A model generated the notes under the pieces. It did not search any database and was not told the origin of the DNA. It saw only the letters and a program-made list of their open reading frames with translations. From Glaciimonas sp. CA11.2 (GTDB taxonomy: Bacteria; Pseudomonadota; Gammaproteobacteria; Burkholderiales; Burkholderiaceae_D): a stretch of DNA of 64,000 bases. Position numbers and translations under genes: made by a program. Below are positions 17,028 through 26,708 of this stretch, one piece after another. The first letter of the stretch is position 1. Each line of letters begins with the position of its first letter. Location: NCBI RefSeq assembly GCF_034314045.1, contig NZ_JAVIWL010000001.1, positions 4,030,001 through 4,094,000 of the forward strand, in the 5' to 3' direction.

Positions 17028-18024
17028 TGTCGTTCCCCTTACTTGCATCGCTTTCGCGGTGATTAATCATTTTCTTTACACGCAATGCGTAGCGGCCATT
17101 TGATGTACCGTAGCCACATTCCATCACAGGAACATTGTCAACCTTTGCCAGAATCGTTTCTGGCATATCGATCGGCAAAACGTCGCCTACTTTTAGTTGC
17201 AATAGCTGGCCGATAGTTGATGGCAGGGTGATGAAATCGGCTTTTAGCTTGACGTCTGCACTTTGCACTTGTTGCGATAGTTGCTTCACCCATCGCTTGT
17301 CTATTTCCACTTCGTCCTGTAACGGATTGGAGAGCAGATCACGAATTGGCTCAATCATCGAATACGGAATACAGACGTGAAGCGCACCGCCAATCGGGCC
17401 GAATTCGATGTGGAACGTTGTATTGACTACGACTTCATTCGGAGTCGCAATATTGGCAAACTTGGTATGCATCTCTGCACGAATATATTCAAATTCGATG
17501 GGATAGACGGGTTTAAAAGCAGCGCGGTAGCTTTCCAGCGCCAGATCCAGCAAACGTCGGATGATCCGGTGCTCGGTTTGTGTGAAATCGCGTCCTTCAA
17601 CCCGCATATGAAAGCGACCTTCGCCACCGAACAGATTATCGACTACCAAAAATACCAGATTAGGGTCGAAGACGAAAAGTGCCGTGCCGCGTAACGGCTT
17701 CATGTGCACCAGATTGATATTCGCTGGAACGGGTAAATGCCGGACAAACTCACTGTACTTCTGAATATTTACCGCTCCCACAGAAATATCAGCAGTGCGA
17801 CGCATGAAGTTGAACAATCCTCTGCGCAATTGGCGTGCGAAGCGTTCATTGATAATTTCAAGTGTATGGAGGCGGCCGCGTACGATACGCTCCTGGGTCC
17901 CCAGGTTGTAAGACTGGACGCTGCCCGGTGCAATGGGTGGCAGCGGTGTGTTCTCAGAATCACCAGCGACGCCTTGTAGTAAAGCGTCTACCTCATCTTG
18001 AGACAGTAGCTGTTCATAAGCCAT
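17020..18024 (-). CDS. fliM: Flagellar motor switch protein FliM
   Basis: A 334-residue C-ring protein. It begins with the FliM/CheY-P-binding helix (LLSQDEVDALLQGV), followed by the CheC-like middle domain (NLGTQERIVRGRLHTLEIIN, FARQLRRGLFNFMRR) and a C-terminal SpoA domain. It binds phosphorylated CheY to switch rotation, yet no cheY occurs in this window. Confidence 0.97.
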   Translation of the reverse strand: MAYEQLLSQDEVDALLQGVAGDSENTPLPPIAPGSVQSYNLGTQERIVRGRLHTLEIINERFARQLRRGLFNFMRRTADISVGAVNIQKYSEFVRHLPVPANINLVHMKPLRGTALFVFDPNLVFLVVDNLFGGEGRFHMRVEGRDFTQTEHRIIRRLLDLALESYRAAFKPVYPIEFEYIRAEMHTKFANIATPNEVVVNTTFHIEFGPIGGALHVCIPYSMIEPIRDLLSNPLQDEVEIDKRWVKQLSQQVQSADVKLKADFITLPSTIGQLLQLKVGDVLPIDMPETILAKVDNVPVMECGYGTSNGRYALRVKKMINHRESDASKGNDNE

Positions 18025-18178
18025 TGAATAATCTCATCATTACTATTGCACTTTATTAAAAGTCTGCTGTTTTCGCTAATTATTCATCTTCAATGGCCAC
18101 ATCTATTTGATCGTCCATTGGGGCGCTTTGGCTTCATATTTTTTAATCGCCTTGATTTAATATCTCTATATCAGAATG

Positions 18179-18667
18179 TCATTGCACCACGAACGAAGTA
18201 AACAGAACGTCGGTTATCCGCTGTGTCAGCTTGTCAGCTGAAAGAGGCTTGCTGAGCGTCTTAAGAATTTCGACGGATAGTTGTTTTTTGTCGTCTGCCG
18301 TGATCAGAGAATCTGGTGTTCGATCCGCTAGCATCAACAAAACCCGACTGCGGGCCTCAGGTAAATACTGTGCAATTGTGCTCTGTGATCCCGCATCTGC
18401 GACTTTTAGCGTGATGCCGATATGAAGAAAGCGCTCACGCTCATCCGAGCGCAAATTGACTGTGAATGGCTCTAACGCAACAAAAATGGGTGCTTCAATT
18501 TTGACTTCTTGCGGCGTACTCAGATTGGTGCGAGCGACGTTATTAATGCTGCCTATATAATAGGCAATAGCGCCAGTAATGGCCGCGACGAGTAATAGCG
18601 TTACGGAGAAAACAACCTTGGCTTTTTTCGATATTGCCGCTGGTTTGGTAATAATGGTCGCCATCAT
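18179..18667 (-). CDS. fliL: Flagellar basal body-associated protein FliL
   Basis: A 162-residue single-pass membrane protein: a basic cytoplasmic start, one transmembrane helix (VVFSVTLLLVAAITGAIAYY) and a periplasmic stomatin-like domain (FVALEPFTVNLRSDERERFLHIGITLKV). It surrounds the stator at the basal body. Two adjacent ATGs (18667, 18664) and one further upstream (18694) are possible starts; none has a clear Shine-Dalgarno. A 154-base gap separates it from fliM. Confidence 0.9.
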   Translation of the reverse strand: MMATIITKPAAISKKAKVVFSVTLLLVAAITGAIAYYIGSINNVARTNLSTPQEVKIEAPIFVALEPFTVNLRSDERERFLHIGITLKVADAGSQSTIAQYLPEARSRVLLMLADRTPDSLITADDKKQLSVEILKTLSKPLSADKLTQRITDVLFTSFVVQ

Positions 18668-18927
18668 ATGCCTGCATAAAATTCTGACGTTCATTGTTGG
18701 CGATAAGCGCCAGAAACTATCTGCTAATCAAAAGGGATAAATTACTTCAACTCAGCGCTTCGACTACTAGCTGTTTGCTCGAAATAAACCTTGTCCCACT
18801 TCGGCCCAATTGATTGTGATAAACATGCTGAAGAAATTGTTACCGCAAGCAGGAAAATATCGACGTACAGTTTCTGGAGTCTTCATTGTTAAAAAAACAC
18901 TTGATATCACTGCTTGGTGCTACCGCC

Positions 18928-20286
18928 TCATACAAATGTATCAACGCCACGGCTGCTTTGAGGGCGCAATGGTTGAACGGTCACGTTCTGATTTGTCTTC
19001 GACTGCGCCAACAATCCTGATTCTGTGCTTCCGTGGTTGTGCTGGCCGGATTGCTTTCCGTCATGTTGTGTAAAGGCGCTTTGTTGCTGTTGTTGCTGTT
19101 GTTGTGCATCGGCGCTGACTGACGTATTGCTTAGATTAATACCATTTTCCGCAAGTGAACTACGCAACTGCGGCAACGCTGCTTCGATGGCTGCCCGTAC
19201 TGATTGATGGGCTGATATGAACTGCGCTTGTGCCTGATTGTCATTGAAAGTCAGCGTCACTTTTAATGGACCTAAGTCTGGCGGGTTCAAATGTAGTTCG
19301 GCGACGGGTTGGTTATTGTTGCCCATCCATACCACTTGTTTTCCTAACGCCGTACCCCAATCACCGCTGGCGACCGAAGGACCGAGGTGCAGTTGCACAG
19401 GATTGGTCAGGTTCGTGTCGAGGTTATTCATATTTGGCGATAACGGCGAAGAATGCACAACCGGTATCATTGCAGCTGATCCTGCAATATTAAACTGATC
19501 CAAAATAGGGCTTGTGTTGGCTGCAAGATCTCCTGCGATTGTCTTGGATGTTGCCGTTGCCAGCGCATGCTTTGCACTGGATTGCTCTTCTTTACGGCTT
19601 TGGTCGTTACCTTTATCAAATTGCTGTTGGAAACCAGTCCCATTTGCAAGGATATTCTGTGCATGCGTTTTTTCAGCGGGCGAGGCTATCTTGTCTTCCG
19701 TGTTTGCTGTCTTGCTATCATTTAACGCGGTTTGCCTGTGTTCCGTCGATTGGCCAAACAACCTTTGATCAATACTCACATTGCTCTTGCTGAGGGCTGA
19801 CTCAGCAGCAGTGCCGTAGTGAGTTTGATCACTAACCTGATCGTTATCTGTACTGAACTCTTTGGTAGTAGCGTGAGAATGATGGCGGTTGCTATTGTTG
19901 GTCGTCGCCATCGCATCTCGCAATTGTGTATCTGCCGCCGATGGAAGAGTGTTAAGAGGGTTGGACGGGACATCGGTTGTAACACCTTTTGCCGTTACAG
20001 CGGGCTTTTCACTGATCTCCATCAGGGCGAGCCCTAATGATGGCGTTTGATCTGGTGATGTTGTTTGATCGAGGCTCGTAAGTTCAAGGTGTTTTTTCAG
20101 CGGTTGATCCGATGTCTTTTCTGCGCTCGGGTCTGTGTCCTTGCTGGCGGACCGACTCTTTTCAAGAGACTGATCGAATTCTTTCCCAAAACTATGCGCT
20201 GCATTTTGGTCGATATTTTTAATCGAAGAACTGTCACTAACGAAATTACTTTGAGTAACGGCGATGGCCGCAAGAGCGAGAGACAT
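18928..20286 (-). CDS. fliK: Flagellar hook-length control protein FliK
   Basis: A 452-residue protein. The first ~300 residues are a hydrophilic Ser/Thr/Asp/Gln-rich region without clear fold, as in other FliK rulers. Residues ~310-400 form the conserved Flg_hook domain (PVAELHLNPPDLGPLKVTLT, then FISAHQSVRAAIEAALPQLRSSLAENGINL). A run of Gln (about eight, near residue 410) is encoded by CAA/CAG repeats at about 19080-19108. FliK measures hook length and triggers the FlhB substrate switch. It lies between fliJ and fliL; a 260-base gap precedes fliL. Confidence 0.92.
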   Translation of the reverse strand: MSLALAAIAVTQSNFVSDSSSIKNIDQNAAHSFGKEFDQSLEKSRSASKDTDPSAEKTSDQPLKKHLELTSLDQTTSPDQTPSLGLALMEISEKPAVTAKGVTTDVPSNPLNTLPSAADTQLRDAMATTNNSNRHHSHATTKEFSTDNDQVSDQTHYGTAAESALSKSNVSIDQRLFGQSTEHRQTALNDSKTANTEDKIASPAEKTHAQNILANGTGFQQQFDKGNDQSRKEEQSSAKHALATATSKTIAGDLAANTSPILDQFNIAGSAAMIPVVHSSPLSPNMNNLDTNLTNPVQLHLGPSVASGDWGTALGKQVVWMGNNNQPVAELHLNPPDLGPLKVTLTFNDNQAQAQFISAHQSVRAAIEAALPQLRSSLAENGINLSNTSVSADAQQQQQQQQSAFTQHDGKQSGQHNHGSTESGLLAQSKTNQNVTVQPLRPQSSRGVDTFV

Positions 20287-20302
20287 GAGAGTTCCTTAAA
20301 AA

Positions 20303-20752
20303 TTAGTCCGTCGCGGTACGCAACTGGAATTGTCGGGCGGCATGTTCGTCGCTATCGCGTTGTTCACGCTTGTTGATTATGCCAAGTTGTCGTTGTCGAT
20401 TGCGTTCGGCTAAGGTGCCGAATGATGACAGACGACGTTTGTTCTGTTGCCAGTCGATACGGCCATTCGACAAGCGCGTATCCGCTTGCGCGGCAATCGC
20501 ACTTTGCTGGTCGATAGCACCGTCTAATGTTCCGATGAAATGCTGAAAGTTACGCCACCGCGCCGACGGCACGCCATCGCGCATTTGGGCTTGCAGCTTA
20601 TCGTAATACTCTTGTCGATATTCCAGTAGCAACGCCAATTTTTGCGCTGCGCTGGTGTGGGCATTTTGTAGTTGGCCGAGTCGACGAGTAGATTCGTCGG
20701 TTTTATTTTGAGCCAGTTCAATTAACATGGCGAGCGGTAAAGTATTGGACAT
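20303..20752 (-). CDS. fliJ: Flagellar export chaperone FliJ
   Basis: A 149-residue, strongly helical, charged protein, as expected for FliJ, a coiled-coil that inserts into the FliI hexamer like the gamma subunit of ATP synthase. SNTLPLAMLIELAQNKTDES at the start and heptad-like spacing through residue ~120 support this. It lies 19 bases after fliI. Confidence 0.92.
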   Translation of the reverse strand: MSNTLPLAMLIELAQNKTDESTRRLGQLQNAHTSAAQKLALLLEYRQEYYDKLQAQMRDGVPSARWRNFQHFIGTLDGAIDQQSAIAAQADTRLSNGRIDWQQNKRRLSSFGTLAERNRQRQLGIINKREQRDSDEHAARQFQLRTATD

Positions 20753-20771
20753 GGGCTTCTTTCAGATCGGG

Positions 20772-22268
20772 TCAGGACCGGGAAAAGATGGCATTTAATC
20801 GGGCCAGTGACTCTTCGACACCGGTACGTTCATCCATCTCCTGCTGTAAAAATGCTTCGATTTCAGGATAGTGTGCGATGGCCTTATCCAATTGCAGGTC
20901 ATTACCGGCGGCATATGCACCGACACTGATCAAATCACGATTACGTTGGTAGCGCGATAGCATTTGCTTGAAGTGCCGAACCGATGCAAATTGTAGTGGC
21001 GTGATCAATGCGGTCATGGCGCGGCTAATGGATGCCTCGATATCAATTGCCGGATAGTGGCCCGCTTCAGCCAGGCTGCGCGATAGGACGATGTGACCAT
21101 CCAGAATGGCACGGGCGGCGTCAGCGATGGGATCTTGCTGGTCATCGCCTTCTGTCAGCACTGTATAAAAAGCGGTAATCGATCCACCTTGTCCACTGGC
21201 GTCGCGTGCACCGTTACCGGCTCTTTCAACCAATGCTGGCAACTTGGCAAATACCGATGGTGGATACCCCTTAGTCGCGGGTGGTTCGCCGACCGCTAAC
21301 GCAATTTCACGCTGTGCCATAGCATAGCGCGTCAGTGAGTCCATGATCAGTAATACATCTTTGCCTTGATCGCGGAAAAATTCAGCCAGACAAGTTGCAT
21401 AAGCGGCCCCTTGCAGACGGAGTAATGGCGATGTGTCTGCTGGTGCGGCAACGACTACTGCACGCGCCATTCCTTCTGCGCCGAGCGTGTTTTCTATAAA
21501 ATCTTTTACTTCGCGGCCGCGTTCGCCGATCAAGCCAACCACTATTACGTCAGCGCTCGTATAGCGCGCCATCATGCCGAGCAATACGCTTTTACCGACG
21601 CCGGAGCCGGCAAATAAGCCCATGCGCTGACCGCGCCCGACTGTCAGTAAAGCATTGATGGCGCGTACACCGACATCCAGCACTGAGTCAATCGGCGCGC
21701 GGGTCAATGGATTGATTGGCGCAGCAGAAAGTGGCACTTCACGGGAAAAATTGAGCGGCCCTAAGTCATCCAGTGGACGTCCCATAGCATCGACCACACG
21801 TCCCAGCATGCCCGAACCGACTGGCAAACGCTTGGCACCGTTCTGTATTGTTGGCTCATCAATATGGCCTGATTCAGCATCGTTTGCTATCAGCGAGGAG
21901 GGTGCTGCCGTCATTGGATAGACGCGTGCACCGGGTATCAAGCCAGCGACTTCACTCCGTGGCATCAAAAAGGTACGGTCACCGGCAAAGCCGACGACTT
22001 CGGCTTCGGTGGTACGTTGGGAATAACCTTGAGGCAATTCGATCAGGCAATCACTGCCGACCGGCAAACGTAATCCGACCGCTTCCAACACCAAACCGAC
22101 GGCGCGCGTCAGCCGACCGTAAGTGCGGATTGGTGTGCTGCGAGCAATATCGATACTGGCACTACCAAGACTCCGCCGCCAGGTTTGAAGATGGGCGTTG
22201 GTCGCCGCCGAGGCGGCAAGATCGGTATCGGCGTAGTTATCGGTTTCGTGGAGGTTCATTTTAATCAT
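20772..22268 (-). CDS. fliI: Flagellum-specific ATP synthase FliI
   Basis: A 498-residue export ATPase related to F1-beta. Walker A is in [15 protein letters not shown], Walker B in [20 protein letters not shown], and the ATPase signature [15 protein letters not shown] follows. The ATG at 22268 makes a four-base ATGA overlap with the fliH stop; an internal ATG three codons later is the alternative. It forms a hexamer beneath the export gate and is regulated by FliH. Confidence 0.97.
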   Translation of the reverse strand: MIKMNLHETDNYADTDLAASAATNAHLQTWRRSLGSASIDIARSTPIRTYGRLTRAVGLVLEAVGLRLPVGSDCLIELPQGYSQRTTEAEVVGFAGDRTFLMPRSEVAGLIPGARVYPMTAAPSSLIANDAESGHIDEPTIQNGAKRLPVGSGMLGRVVDAMGRPLDDLGPLNFSREVPLSAAPINPLTRAPIDSVLDVGVRAINALLTVGRGQRMGLFAGSGVGKSVLLGMMARYTSADVIVVGLIGERGREVKDFIENTLGAEGMARAVVVAAPADTSPLLRLQGAAYATCLAEFFRDQGKDVLLIMDSLTRYAMAQREIALAVGEPPATKGYPPSVFAKLPALVERAGNGARDASGQGGSITAFYTVLTEGDDQQDPIADAARAILDGHIVLSRSLAEAGHYPAIDIEASISRAMTALITPLQFASVRHFKQMLSRYQRNRDLISVGAYAAGNDLQLDKAIAHYPEIEAFLQQEMDERTGVEESLARLNAIFSRS

Positions 22269-23041
22269 GGCGAATGATTAAGATTTTTTTCGCTGCGACC
22301 AAGTGCAGTCGTTATCCGGTGCCAGCGTGTTTCTAGTGTGGCGTCGATTTCACCGCTGGTCGCATGCACTCTACATCCGCCGCGGTTCAGACTGGGATCA
22401 GCGCGCAGCAACCAGCCCGCGGTTTGCAGGTCATCAGACAGATATTGTTTGACCAGCGTCAAATCTTCCGGATGCAGTAAAAGTCGGGGGTTGCCACTCA
22501 GGGCAGGCTCAGTTTGCAATAGCGACCGGACTGCTATCAGAATCAATTCTGGATCAGTCGCGAGTTCCCTTAAAACCAATTGTCGCGCAATGTCCAGCGC
22601 CAGCGTTATCAGATCATCGGCGATTTCTTTATCTACATTGCGTAAGGCGCTTGATAGCGAAGCCGTGAGCACACGCAATTGGCTTGCTTCACTTTCGCCC
22701 AGGGCAATAGCGTCGGCATAGCCTTGCTTTTGACCTTCGAGGTAACCTAACTTAAGGCCTTCTTCCTGGCCCGCCTGAACTGCTTCGGTCCGCAGTCGTG
22801 TCAGTTCGGCCTCATCAATCAGGAGCACGGGTTGGAGTTGTTTTAGAGTAGGTTCTTCATTAGCCGAAAGGTCTTGACTGGCGCTGCCGGGTGGAGGTGC
22901 GGCAGGTCCGGTTGTCTGGAATGATCCCATTTCCCAACGTTCCCACGCGCTTAAAGACTCTTTGGACTTTAAGGCGGTGGGTCGCTTGGCAAGCGACTTC
23001 GGTGGTGCTGACTTATGATCGAGATCAGACAAACGCGTCAT
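22265..23041 (-). CDS. fliH: Flagellar assembly protein FliH
   Basis: A 258-residue regulator of the FliI ATPase. The N-terminus is Pro/Ser-rich; from about residue 100 a GxxxG-like helical region ([20 protein letters not shown]) leads into the C-terminal FliH/HrpE domain ([35 protein letters not shown]). The ATG at 23041 has GGGCAAGG upstream and overlaps fliG by 17 bases; an ATG nine codons earlier is the alternative start. Confidence 0.92.
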   Translation of the reverse strand: MTRLSDLDHKSAPPKSLAKRPTALKSKESLSAWERWEMGSFQTTGPAAPPPGSASQDLSANEEPTLKQLQPVLLIDEAELTRLRTEAVQAGQEEGLKLGYLEGQKQGYADAIALGESEASQLRVLTASLSSALRNVDKEIADDLITLALDIARQLVLRELATDPELILIAVRSLLQTEPALSGNPRLLLHPEDLTLVKQYLSDDLQTAGWLLRADPSLNRGGCRVHATSGEIDATLETRWHRITTALGRSEKNLNHSP

Positions 23042-24020
23042 CGCCTTGCCCGCCCATGATAATTTCACCAGAATCAGCTAAGCGCCGGACAATTTGTAGA
23101 ATCACTTTCTGATGGGTTTCTACTTGAGACACACGTACCGGCCCACGTAGTTCTAAATCGTCACGTAACATTTCTGCAGCGCGTTGTGACATATTGTTGA
23201 GGAATTTGTCGCGTAATTCCTGCGGTGCACCTTTGAGAGCGATGATGAGTGTTTCCGATTCGATTTCCTTCAACAGCATTTGAATGCCGCGGTCGTCGAT
23301 TTCCAGCAGGTTTTCGAACAGGAACATCTCGTCAACAATGCGTTGTGCCAAATCGTCATCGTAATTCCGTACGTGTTGAATGACCGACTCTTCCTGCGCA
23401 CTACTCATTAAATTAAGCATTTCTGCGGCTGCGCGGACACCGCCAAGTCGACTGCGTTTTGTGCCATGTCCGGAAAGCAGACCAGACAATACTTCGGTTA
23501 GTTCATTCAATGCAGCAGGTTGTACACCACCAAAAGTAGCAATCCGGAGAACCACATCATGACGCAGACGTTCGTCGAGTAATTCCAATACTTTGGATGC
23601 CTTGCTGCGCTCCAGATGCACCATCATGGTGGCGATAATTTGCGGGTGTTCGTCGCGAATCAGTTCGGCGACTTCAGTCGCTTCGAGCCAGTTCAGGCTT
23701 TCGATACCACGCGTATGGTCGGCCGAATTGAGAATGTCTTCCATCAGGTCGGAGGCACGATCGCCGCCGACCGCTTTATTCAGAACGGCACGGATATAGC
23801 TACTTGAATCCAGACTGATGGCCGAGAATTGCTCGGTCTCTACCCGAAATTCGTCGAGTACCGTTGAAATGTGATCGCGCTTTACGTTACGCAATTGGGA
23901 CATAACTACACACAGCGCCTGCACAGCCTGCGGTGTCATATGTTTAAATACATTGGCGGCGCCATCCTCGCCGAGTGATAACAGGAGGATTGCGCTTTTT
24001 TTGATTCCCTCGTTATCCAT
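23025..24020 (-). CDS. fliG: Flagellar motor switch protein FliG
   Basis: A 331-residue C-ring protein with three domains: N-terminal FliF-binding (KKSAILLLSLGEDGAANVFK), middle with EHPQIIATMMVHLE, and the C-terminal torque domain with charged helix residues (LLEIDDRGIQMLLKEIESET, ALKGAPQELRDKFLNNMSQR). It contacts MotA through that helix. The start overlaps the end of fliF by eight bases. Confidence 0.97.
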   Translation of the reverse strand: MDNEGIKKSAILLLSLGEDGAANVFKHMTPQAVQALCVVMSQLRNVKRDHISTVLDEFRVETEQFSAISLDSSSYIRAVLNKAVGGDRASDLMEDILNSADHTRGIESLNWLEATEVAELIRDEHPQIIATMMVHLERSKASKVLELLDERLRHDVVLRIATFGGVQPAALNELTEVLSGLLSGHGTKRSRLGGVRAAAEMLNLMSSAQEESVIQHVRNYDDDLAQRIVDEMFLFENLLEIDDRGIQMLLKEIESETLIIALKGAPQELRDKFLNNMSQRAAEMLRDDLELRGPVRVSQVETHQKVILQIVRRLADSGEIIMGGQGDDAFV

Positions 24021-25764
24021 TGGCGTTCTTCCCTGAGTCCATCCAATTTTTAATCACCATCGCCACCAACTTTGGATCTTTTTCTGAAAGAGCTTTGGCA
24101 TGCGTCAGATTTTCCTGATGACGCATGTTGGCACGCACTTGGGCTTCCGCACTCAAGGAGACAGTTTCTGCCGGGATGTCTTCGGCCGGCTCAGCATTGA
24201 TTGGCAATGCCTGCGGTACTTCTAATGGTGGTGCCAGATATTTGCGCAATAATGGCCGTAGCACGCCAAACCACAACCAGAGGCCAAGTACAGCAATGAG
24301 CAGGTATTGGCCCAATGTCTTCCCCAGAGCGATATTTTCAGGTTGCTGCCACCATGGCAATACCGGTTCTACAATCTCGGAGGAAACAAACTGGCTATTG
24401 ACAACATTGAGCGAATCGCCACGTTCAGTGTTGAAACCCATTGCTTCCCTGACGAGATTGCGCACTTGTTCTAGTTCAGCTGGCGGAATCGCTTGTGCAG
24501 CTATTTTTCCCTGAGCATTGCGAATGCCACGGTAATTGACGACAACAGCAACCGACAATCGTTTGATCCCGCCAGCGCTCTGCTGAACATGACGAATTGA
24601 GCGGTCAACCTCATAGTTGGTAGTGACATCGCGGCGTACGTTGCTGGAACCGCCAGTACTTGCAGGCCGATTGGCTGCGCCGATTGGATTTGCGCTTGCC
24701 TGCGTGGTTGATTGACCACCGGCAGCGGCCGTTGCGCCCGGCAATGGTCGGTTGGCGGCTGCGGTGACAATCGGTGCTGTTGGGTTGAGTGGCGGTTGAT
24801 TCGATAAAGCGCCGGGAACGCCGCCTGCCGGAGTGGCGCCCTGTTGATTAGAGTCACTCGATTGCTGACTGCGGATTGCTGCTTTTTCCGGATCTTGATT
24901 TGGGCGATATTTTTCGTCGGTATTTTCGACTGTTGCAAAGTCAATGTCGGCCACAACTTGGGCCTTCACATTTCCAGAGCCGACAATTGGTTGCAAAATT
25001 GCTTCTATGCGACGAATATAGCTTTGCTCTATTTCCTGAGAAAACTTGAGCTGGCTCGCGTCCAGCCCGCGATTGCCTGCGCTTGGCACCGAAAGTAGAT
25101 TTCCTGCTTGATCGACTACCGTGACGTTATTCGCGTTCAAGTCCGGCACACTGCTGGAAATCAAGTGAGCAATGGCGCTCACCTGGCCCTCATCAATTGC
25201 GCGCCCGCGATGTAGTGTCAGGATCACTGCGGCGCTTGGCTTTTGCTGATCACGGACAAATAACGATGGTTTAGGAATGGCGAGATGAATTCGCGCGGTA
25301 GCGACGGAAGAGATGGACTCTATCGAATGGGCAATTTCACCTTCTAATGCGCGTTGATAGTTAACCTGCTCAGCAAACTGACTGACGCCGAATTTTTGAT
25401 TATCCATCAATTCGAACCCAACCGAACCGCCTTTTGGCAGCCCTTGCGAGGCCAGTTTGAGACGCGCGTCGTAGACTTGATCGGATGCGACCAAGACAGC
25501 GCCACCGCCGTCTGCAAATTTGTAAGGGATATTCATTTGCTGCAATGAAGCGATGATGGCGCCGCCGTCACGGTCTGACAGATTGCTAAACAGTACGCGA
25601 TAATCGGGCGCACGCGTCCACAGCCAAAGGGCGAAAATCGCGGCAATCACCGCCGCGCCGCCAATAATTATTGGTAACTTGGGATTAGCACGCAGCTGTT
25701 CTAATAATGAAAATTTATTTGTATCTGCTGCATTTTCTTTAGCGCCAGTCGAAGCTACGCTCAT
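24013..25764 (-). CDS. fliF: Flagellar MS-ring protein FliF
   Basis: A 583-residue MS-ring protein. Transmembrane helices lie near residues 35-52 (IIIGGAAVIAAIFALWLW) and 490-510 (YLLIAVLGLWLWFGVL); the YscJ/FliF domain (VLFSNLSDRDGGAIIASLQQ, VARIHLAIPKPSLFVR) lies between. Residues ~300-380 are a Gly/Pro/Ala/Gln-rich insertion. The C-terminal cytoplasmic tail binds FliG. It heads the fliFGHIJKLMNOPQR minus-strand series, divergent from fliE. Confidence 0.96.
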   Translation of the reverse strand: MSVASTGAKENAADTNKFSLLEQLRANPKLPIIIGGAAVIAAIFALWLWTRAPDYRVLFSNLSDRDGGAIIASLQQMNIPYKFADGGGAVLVASDQVYDARLKLASQGLPKGGSVGFELMDNQKFGVSQFAEQVNYQRALEGEIAHSIESISSVATARIHLAIPKPSLFVRDQQKPSAAVILTLHRGRAIDEGQVSAIAHLISSSVPDLNANNVTVVDQAGNLLSVPSAGNRGLDASQLKFSQEIEQSYIRRIEAILQPIVGSGNVKAQVVADIDFATVENTDEKYRPNQDPEKAAIRSQQSSDSNQQGATPAGGVPGALSNQPPLNPTAPIVTAAANRPLPGATAAAGGQSTTQASANPIGAANRPASTGGSSNVRRDVTTNYEVDRSIRHVQQSAGGIKRLSVAVVVNYRGIRNAQGKIAAQAIPPAELEQVRNLVREAMGFNTERGDSLNVVNSQFVSSEIVEPVLPWWQQPENIALGKTLGQYLLIAVLGLWLWFGVLRPLLRKYLAPPLEVPQALPINAEPAEDIPAETVSLSAEAQVRANMRHQENLTHAKALSEKDPKLVAMVIKNWMDSGKNANG

Positions 25765-26177
25765 TCGTAGCCTCCGGAATTAAACGCGGTGGGCGTCAAT
25801 AAAGATCGAAGCTGCGCTAGTTTCGATGTAAAAAAATGCAATATGTTTTTTTCGTTCACTTGTCGTTTCTTTACCGTTTTTTTGCCGTTTTTTTGTCGCT
25901 TCTGCTTAGGTGATAAAAAGCAGATTTCCTCATTTTTGAGAACGTGTTCCGGTTTTTGTATCGATTCAGCATCGATGCAAAATGCGCTGCCACTACTAAT
26001 CTGTGCGGACAGCCTGTACGACTTTAACAATTGTCGACGCCTTGAGAGGCTTTTGATCAGTGGAATAGGATTGATTTTTGCCATCACTTGGCGCTTTGCC
26101 TGATTGGCATAGCTGGTACGCTTCATCACTTCGGGATACTAGGTGGATGAATGTGCCCAACAATAGAGGAGAGCAAC
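25765..26177. promoter_or_regulatory. Divergent fliF/fliE intergenic region with tandem T-tracts
   Basis: This 413-base interval separates the two divergent flagellar transcription units and must hold both promoters. CCGTTTTTTTG occurs twice in tandem at 25874-25884 and 25885-25895, an 11-base period that brings A/T-tracts close to helical phase and predicts bent DNA. No convincing sigma-54 or sigma-28 element was found. A frame of 122 codons on the minus strand (25761-26129) is Lys-rich and derived from these tracts; it is not called as a gene. Confidence 0.5.
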
Positions 26178-26507
26178 ATGGCGATAGCGGCAATTGAGTC
26201 GGTTTTGCAGCAATTACGGGCTACCGCGCAAGTTGCGGGAGCGTCTTCGTCTAGTGCCGCTAATCCTGTTGGGGAGTCGATTGGTGGTGGCTTTGCAGGT
26301 GAAATGAAAAAATCATTGGAGCGTATTAGCAATGCGCAAACGCACGCGATGGGTCAGGCGGAGTCGTTTGAACTAGGCAAACCGGGAGTTGCGCTCAATG
26401 ACGTCATGGTGGATTTGCAAAAAGCCAATGTAGGCTTTCAAATGGGACTACAAGTTCGCAATAAAGTGGTAAGTGCTTATCAAGAGATTATGAATTTGCC
26501 TGCTTGA
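26178..26507 (+). CDS. fliE: Flagellar hook-basal body protein FliE
   Basis: A 109-residue protein linking the MS ring to the rod. It ends with the conserved FliE block (VALNDVMVDLQKANVGFQMG, QVRNKVVSAYQEIMNLPA). The ATG at 26178, preceded by GAGGAGAG, gives a family-typical start (MAIAAIESVLQQL); the frame extends 27 bases upstream without a better signal. It is divergent from fliF. Confidence 0.96.
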   Translation: MAIAAIESVLQQLRATAQVAGASSSSAANPVGESIGGGFAGEMKKSLERISNAQTHAMGQAESFELGKPGVALNDVMVDLQKANVGFQMGLQVRNKVVSAYQEIMNLPA

Positions 26508-26574
26508 TAGATTAGGTGGCTAACCTGAGCGTGTGGCGTTTTCCTAAGTGTGTGAGGTTTTTTTGAAGCGACCC

Positions 26575-26602
26575 TACAGTTTTAGATGTCTATTGCCGAT
26601 AA
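26575..26602 (+). promoter_or_regulatory. Sigma-28 (FliA)-type promoter of fliC
   Basis: TACAGTTT at 26575 and GCCGATAA at 26595-26602 match the FliA consensus TAAAGTTT/GCCGATAA; the -10 is exact. The spacing is one base longer than the usual 15 between TAAA and GCCGATAA. It lies about 107 bases before the flagellin start. Confidence 0.8.
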
Positions 26603-26708
26603 CCTGATTAACGGTGGCTTGCACATAATGGTGGCTTGCACAATGTACAGGTCCAACGTTACGGCAACGTAGCCGGCATCCATCAATTTTGCAAATAGGA
26701 GTCGTACC

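Noticed and set aside
26101..26125. Possible sigma-54 promoter (TTGGCATAGCTGGTACGC) before fliE
   Set aside because: The GG-GC distance is 14 rather than 12 bases.
25761..26129. 122-codon minus-strand frame ending with a four-base overlap onto fliF
   Set aside because: Its Lys-rich composition comes from the T-tracts of the divergent promoter region, it has no recognisable domain, and it would leave no room for the fliF promoter.
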